A DNA stretch of 64,000 nucleotides from Acutalibacter sp. (GTDB lineage: Bacteria; Bacillota; Clostridia; Oscillospirales; Acutalibacteraceae), in assembly GCA_020025775.1 (NCBI GenBank), contig JAHHRN010000006.1:83418-147417 (forward strand). The letters run 5' to 3'. The translations under genes were made by a program, and so were the position numbers. The notes beneath the pieces were generated by a model, which searched no databases, had not been told where the DNA came from, and saw only the letters and a program-made list of their open reading frames with translations. This document shows, in pieces, positions 60,318-64,000 of this stretch; the first letter of the stretch is position 1; the number at the start of each line of letters is the position of its first letter.

Positions 60318-61850
60318 TCATTGTGCTTTCGCCGTGTCGGCAGTGCTTACGGCAATAATTTTTTCTTCGCTCGCTTCCTCAATCGGGAATGTTTTGACGA
60401 TTTCGCCCTCACGGAATACCGCAATCGTATCGCAGACAGCAAGAAGCTCGGGCAGCTCCGAGGAGACCACCAAAACGCCCTTGCCTTCGTTCGACAAGCG
60501 GCGTATGAGCGCATAAATCTCGCCCTTACTACCCACGTCGATGCCTTTGGTCGGTTCGTCGAAAATCAAAATTTCGGAATTTGCCGCGCACCATTTGGAA
60601 AGAATAACCTTTTGCTGGTTGCCGCCGGAAAGCTCGGTGATATTTTGCTCTACCGAGGCGCATTTAATATGCAAATCCTGCTTTTGGCGTTCGGCACATG
60701 CCTTTTCAAACTTGAGGTCTAAAAGTCCGCCGACGCCGCCCAGAGAAGAATTTTTAACAAACGGCAAAATTGAAATATTTTCTTTGATGCTGAAATTGCC
60801 GAAAAAGCCTGTCTTGCGGCGATTTTCGGTCACCATACCGAGACCGCTTTGAATCGCGCGGTAGGGATTTTTCGTGTGAATTTCTTTCCCTTTAAAAAAG
60901 ACTCTGCCGCCGGTTCTCGGTTCTGCGCCGAAAATCGAATTCATAAGTTCACTGCGCCCCGAGCCGACCAAGCCTGCAAAGCCTAAAATTTCGCCGCGGC
61001 GCAACTGAAACGAGACATCACGCACCTTATTGTCGGCTCTTGTAATATGCTGTACCTCGAAAAGCACCTCGGCTCGTTTTCGGTCCAGCGGCGTTTCGTT
61101 TTGATAATTCTTTTTGACTTCTCGACCTACCATCATCGTGACCAAATCATCGGCGGTGACGTCTTTTATATTTCTTGTGCCGACATAACCGCCGTCCTTG
61201 AGCACGGTAACACGGTCGCCGATTTCTAAAAGCTCTTCGAGCTTATGAGAGATAAAAACAATGCCCTTACCCTCGGCTTTTAAAGCCCGAATCACCCGAA
61301 ACAGATGCTTGACCTCTTCTTGTGTTAAAGAGGTGGTCGGTTCATCCATAATGAGCACCCGGCTATCCGAAGCCAGTGCTTTTGCGATTTCAACCTGCTG
61401 TTTTTCGGAAATGCTCAAAGCCTCTACCGGCGTTTGCGGGCTTCGTTTGAGTCCCACCTTTTGCAGAAGTTCTGCCGCTCTTTCTTCCATTTGTCGGCGG
61501 TCCACCACCTGAAACGCACCGTAACGCTTCATCGGCAAATGCCCGACAAAAAGATTTTCGGCAATGGAAAGCGCATCAATCACGCTGAGTTCCTGATAAA
61601 TTACGGAAATGCCGTGTTTCTTGGCATCGGCAGGTGTGAGCCGTGCATAGCTTTTGCCCTCCAAAAGAATGCGGCCGGAGGTTGGTGCATACACGCCACT
61701 TAAAATTTTCATAAGCGTGGATTTCCCTGCGCCGTTTTCACCGAGCAAAACGTGCACTTCGCCGGGGAGAACCTGAAACGAAATATCCCGAAGCGCGGTA
61801 ACGCCCGGAAATTTCTTAACAACATCTATCATTTCCACCAAAGCTTGCAT
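60318..61850 (-). CDS. alsA: D-allose ABC importer, double ATPase
   Basis: A 510-residue sugar ABC ATPase with two fused cassettes. First: Walker A LLGENGAGKSTLMKIL, signature ALSISEKQQVEIAKALA, Walker B RVLIMDEPTTSLT. Second: Walker A-like FAGLVGSGRSELMNS (degenerate, as usual in RbsA), signature ELSGGNQQKVILSKW and IFDEPTKGIDVGSK. It is the first gene of the als operon and divergent from alanine racemase, sharing 117 bp that must hold its promoter, for which no clear boxes were seen. Confidence 0.85.
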   Translation of the reverse strand: MQALVEMIDVVKKFPGVTALRDISFQVLPGEVHVLLGENGAGKSTLMKILSGVYAPTSGRILLEGKSYARLTPADAKKHGISVIYQELSVIDALSIAENLFVGHLPMKRYGAFQVVDRRQMEERAAELLQKVGLKRSPQTPVEALSISEKQQVEIAKALASDSRVLIMDEPTTSLTQEEVKHLFRVIRALKAEGKGIVFISHKLEELLEIGDRVTVLKDGGYVGTRNIKDVTADDLVTMMVGREVKKNYQNETPLDRKRAEVLFEVQHITRADNKVRDVSFQLRRGEILGFAGLVGSGRSELMNSIFGAEPRTGGRVFFKGKEIHTKNPYRAIQSGLGMVTENRRKTGFFGNFSIKENISILPFVKNSSLGGVGGLLDLKFEKACAERQKQDLHIKCASVEQNITELSGGNQQKVILSKWCAANSEILIFDEPTKGIDVGSKGEIYALIRRLSNEGKGVLVVSSELPELLAVCDTIAVFREGEIVKTFPIEEASEEKIIAVSTADTAKAQ

Positions 61851-61967
61851 AACGTTCTCCTTTTTTGTTTTATCACTTCCTATTCTTCCAATAAAGGAAC
61901 ACTTTTATTCTGTTTGTAATTTAAAAATGCGTATTTTGTATTTTCTGAATTTAAACCTCTGTTTTGG

Positions 61968-61996
61968 TTGACAGGATTTTTCTCGCATACTATAAT
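61968..61996 (+). promoter_or_regulatory. Consensus sigma-A promoter of alr
   Basis: TTGACA (61968-61973), 17-bp spacer, TATAAT (61991-61996): a perfect consensus. Confidence 0.75.
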
Positions 61997-62027
61997 ATTT
62001 TTAGAAAAATATAAAGAAGGGTTTTAC

Positions 62028-63185
62028 ATGCTTCCGCAAAGAATTTATGCAGAAATTAATTTAGACACAATTTGTCAAAACGTAAAAAACGCGATGGCTA
62101 AAGTCGGCGATGCACGTATTATGGCGATTGTAAAAGCCGATGCATACGGTCATGGCGCAGTTCCAGTTGCCAAAGAGCTTTCTAAAATCGGCGTGTTCGG
62201 TTTCGGCGTAGCAACTGCAAAAGAAGCTTTGCAGTTAAGACGTGCCGGCATCGAAAACCTGATTTTAATTTTAGGTCCCGTGTTTGAGGATGATTTAGCG
62301 GAGCTTATAAAGCAGGATATTTCCTTAACTGTTTTTTCACTGGATGCAGCACAGGAAATCTCCAAGGCAGCCACCGCTCTTCACAAAAATGCCAAAATCC
62401 ACATTAAAGTGGACACCGGCATGGGGCGCATCGGTATGCAACCCGATGAAAGTAGCCTGTCTTTATTGAAAGAGATTTTAGCATTGCCCCACATGGAGCC
62501 GCAGGGTATTTTCACCCACTTTGCCTGTGCAGACGAGATAGATAAAACCTCCTGTTTGCGTCAAAAAGAAAAGTTTTTGCACTTCATCGACATGGCAAAC
62601 GCCGAAGGCATTCACTTTCAGATTCGTCACATGTGCAATTCTGCCGCCATTATTGATTTTGAGGATGATTTCCTCGATATGGTGCGCTGCGGCATTATGA
62701 CCTACGGCTTATATCCGTCGGATGAGGTCAAAAAAGAAAATCTGTCGCTGGCTCCCGCTATGCAAATTAAAAGCCATGTAAGCTTTGTGAAAAAAGTCGG
62801 CCCGGATTTCACTGTCAGCTATGGCTCTACCTACAAGACCGAGAAGGACACCGTAATTGCAACTGTGCCTGTGGGCTATGCGGACGGCTATCCGAGAGCG
62901 CTTTCGAACAAGGGTTATGTGCTCATTCACGGTCAAAAAGCGCAGATTTTAGGCAGAGTTTGCATGGATCAAATGATGTTGGACGTAACCGATATTCCGA
63001 ATGTAAAACGTGGCGACCAAGTGGTACTCATCGGTCGAGACGGCGACGAAACCATTACCATGGAAGACGTGGCAAATCTTGCCGGCAGTTTTAATTATGA
63101 GCTTTCCTGTAGTATTTCTAAACGTGTGCCCCACGTTTACGAGGAAGGCAACCGCGTTTTGGAAATTTTAGATGCCTTAGATTGA
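62028..63185 (+). CDS. alr: Alanine racemase
   Basis: A 385-residue PLP enzyme giving D-alanine for peptidoglycan. The PLP lysine is K36 in IMAIVKADAYGHG and the catalytic Tyr lies in SYGSTYKTEKD. The C-terminal domain with RVCMDQMMLDVTD is complete. ATG 62028 is chosen, after AAGAAGGG. It sits behind a perfect promoter and a DUF4364 gene follows. Confidence 0.95.
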   Translation: MLPQRIYAEINLDTICQNVKNAMAKVGDARIMAIVKADAYGHGAVPVAKELSKIGVFGFGVATAKEALQLRRAGIENLILILGPVFEDDLAELIKQDISLTVFSLDAAQEISKAATALHKNAKIHIKVDTGMGRIGMQPDESSLSLLKEILALPHMEPQGIFTHFACADEIDKTSCLRQKEKFLHFIDMANAEGIHFQIRHMCNSAAIIDFEDDFLDMVRCGIMTYGLYPSDEVKKENLSLAPAMQIKSHVSFVKKVGPDFTVSYGSTYKTEKDTVIATVPVGYADGYPRALSNKGYVLIHGQKAQILGRVCMDQMMLDVTDIPNVKRGDQVVLIGRDGDETITMEDVANLAGSFNYELSCSISKRVPHVYEEGNRVLEILDALD

Positions 63186-63210
63186 CAAAAGACTGAAATT
63201 TGAGTAAAAT
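63182..63210 (+). promoter_or_regulatory. Promoter candidate for DUF4364 gene, overlapping alr stop
   Basis: TTGACA (63182-63187) overlaps the alr stop codon (63183-63185), then 17-bp spacer and TAAAAT (63205-63210). Confidence 0.55.
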
Positions 63211-63248
63211 ATTGTTTTAGGACAAAATTTTAGGAAGGAGGCTGTTTT

Positions 63249-63818
63249 ATGGAATTTGATACTTTTGACGCGTTTGACGCCGGCATTGCGCTTGGCGGGC
63301 TTAGAAACCGTAATGAAATACGCCTTCTGATTTGTTATCTTTTAAAGGCGATTGACAAGCCGATTGCGACCTCTGTTTTATTGGATGCCCTTTTAGATGA
63401 GGGACTTGCGAATTACTTTGAAGTCGGTGAGGCGATTTCGGAGCTTTTAAAAAGCGGCAGTATTCAAAAAACAACCGATGAAGAAACCGACGAAGAGCTG
63501 CTTTTGGCAACGGAAGAGGGCAAAAATTCCGCCGAGCTTTTGGAGGCTACCCTCCCCAAGACCGTGCGCGAAAAGGCTGTAAATTCCGCTATTAAGCTGA
63601 TGACCTTAGCACGCAACAAGCGTGAGAATAAGATTTTACAGGAAGCACTGCCGAACGGCGGCTACAACGTCACCTTTGTTTTAGGAGACGGCCAAGATGA
63701 ACTCATGCGCTTAACGGTATTTGTAGCAGACAGTATGCAATTAGAAATGGTAAAGAACAATTTCCTCAAAGACCCCGTAAAGCTGTATTCCAGCATTTTA
63801 ACGGCGCTCACTATTTAA
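63249..63818 (+). CDS. DUF4364 family protein
   Basis: A 189-residue protein of the DUF4364 family. The N-terminal part has a winged-helix-like stretch (NEIRLLICYLLKAIDKPIAT, then FEVGEAISELLKSGSI) and the C-terminus a beta-rich section (GYNVTFVLGDGQDELMRLTV). The family is widespread in Clostridia and uncharacterised; a DNA-binding role is likely but unproven. ATG 63249 follows GGAAGGAGG. Single gene with own promoter. Confidence 0.75.
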   Translation: MEFDTFDAFDAGIALGGLRNRNEIRLLICYLLKAIDKPIATSVLLDALLDEGLANYFEVGEAISELLKSGSIQKTTDEETDEELLLATEEGKNSAELLEATLPKTVREKAVNSAIKLMTLARNKRENKILQEALPNGGYNVTFVLGDGQDELMRLTVFVADSMQLEMVKNNFLKDPVKLYSSILTALTI

Positions 63819-63838
63819 GAAACTTTACGAGAAAATAA

Positions 63839-63882
63839 AAAACGGCTGAGAAAAGCAAAAGCTCTTCTCAGCCGTTTTTTAT
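63839..63882 (+). terminator. Terminator of DUF4364 gene
   Basis: AACGGCTGAGAA (63841-63852) pairs with TTCTCAGCCGTT (63865-63876), then T-run. Confidence 0.85.
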
Positions 63883-63914
63883 GGAAACTTTTAAAAAAGC
63901 AAAAGAATATAAAA

Positions 63915-63943
63915 AAATAACTTCCCGTTTGGGAAGTTATTTT
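63915..63943 (-). terminator. Terminator of rRNA operon
   Basis: ATAACTTCCC pairs with GGGAAGTTAT, loop GTTT; U-run on the reverse strand, directly after the 5S end. Confidence 0.8.
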
Positions 63944-63946
63944 TGA

Positions 63947-64000
<54 letters not shown>

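Overview
The window looks like chromosomal DNA of a gut-type Clostridia member (Bacillota, Oscillospiraceae/Christensenellales-like). Gram-positive signs are strong GGAGG ribosome sites, frequent TTG starts, an IspH fused to S1 repeats, an LTA-synthase-type enzyme, and DUF3793, DUF4364 and DUF3781 proteins. Most genes are ordinary chromosomal ones. I saw no CRISPR array, transposase or phage block.

Layout. 0-16 kb is a carbohydrate-foraging region: a sodium:solute symporter cut by the left edge, N-acetylneuraminate lyase, a dipeptidase, a GPH-type sugar symporter with a cytoplasmic sulfatase, a GH31 enzyme, a membrane-anchored sialidase and a circularly permuted GH3 enzyme. A small operon (radical SAM protein, deformylase-like protein, unknown protein, macrodomain) and a HAD phosphatase lie between them. 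16-19 kb holds a PadR/membrane/secreted-protein module and a disrupted gene. 19-32 kb holds a TetR-CDF exporter pair, PRPP synthetase, QueH, an abundant-looking SDR protein, an amino-acid ABC importer, a polysaccharide deacetylase, an FRG-domain protein, a small XRE regulator, an LtaS-like enzyme and a FliB-like protein. 32-48 kb is mostly housekeeping: tRNA-Leu, FolC, exonuclease III, RNase HI, pyruvate kinase, the BaiN-like/cmk/plsC/ispH-S1 operon behind an RpiR regulator, TmcAL and acetate kinase, with a GH27 alpha-galactosidase among them. 48-56 kb has flavodoxin/DUF3793, MtaB, an acyl-activating fusion protein and Tex. 56-62 kb is a full D-allose operon (alsA-alsC-alsE-alsK-alsB-rpiB). 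The window ends with alanine racemase, DUF4364 and the 3' end of a 5S rRNA gene.

How the genes fit together. Sialidase, SSS symporter and NanA suggest release, uptake and cleavage of sialic acid. The sulfatase has no signal peptide and sits with a sugar symporter, so sulfated sugars are probably desulfated after import. The als genes give uptake, phosphorylation, epimerisation and isomerisation of D-allose. Acetate kinase and pyruvate kinase fit a fermentative metabolism.

The least explained features are three identical-architecture 16-bp palindromes exactly 100 bp apart at 49.2-49.4 kb, the PadR/membrane/secreted module, the standalone FRG protein, the five-helix membrane sialidase, a deformylase-like protein lacking the usual Gln, and an AMP-ligase/ACP/acyltransferase fusion with an altered ATP loop. 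Two decayed genes are also visible (3.2 kb and 17.8-18.4 kb).
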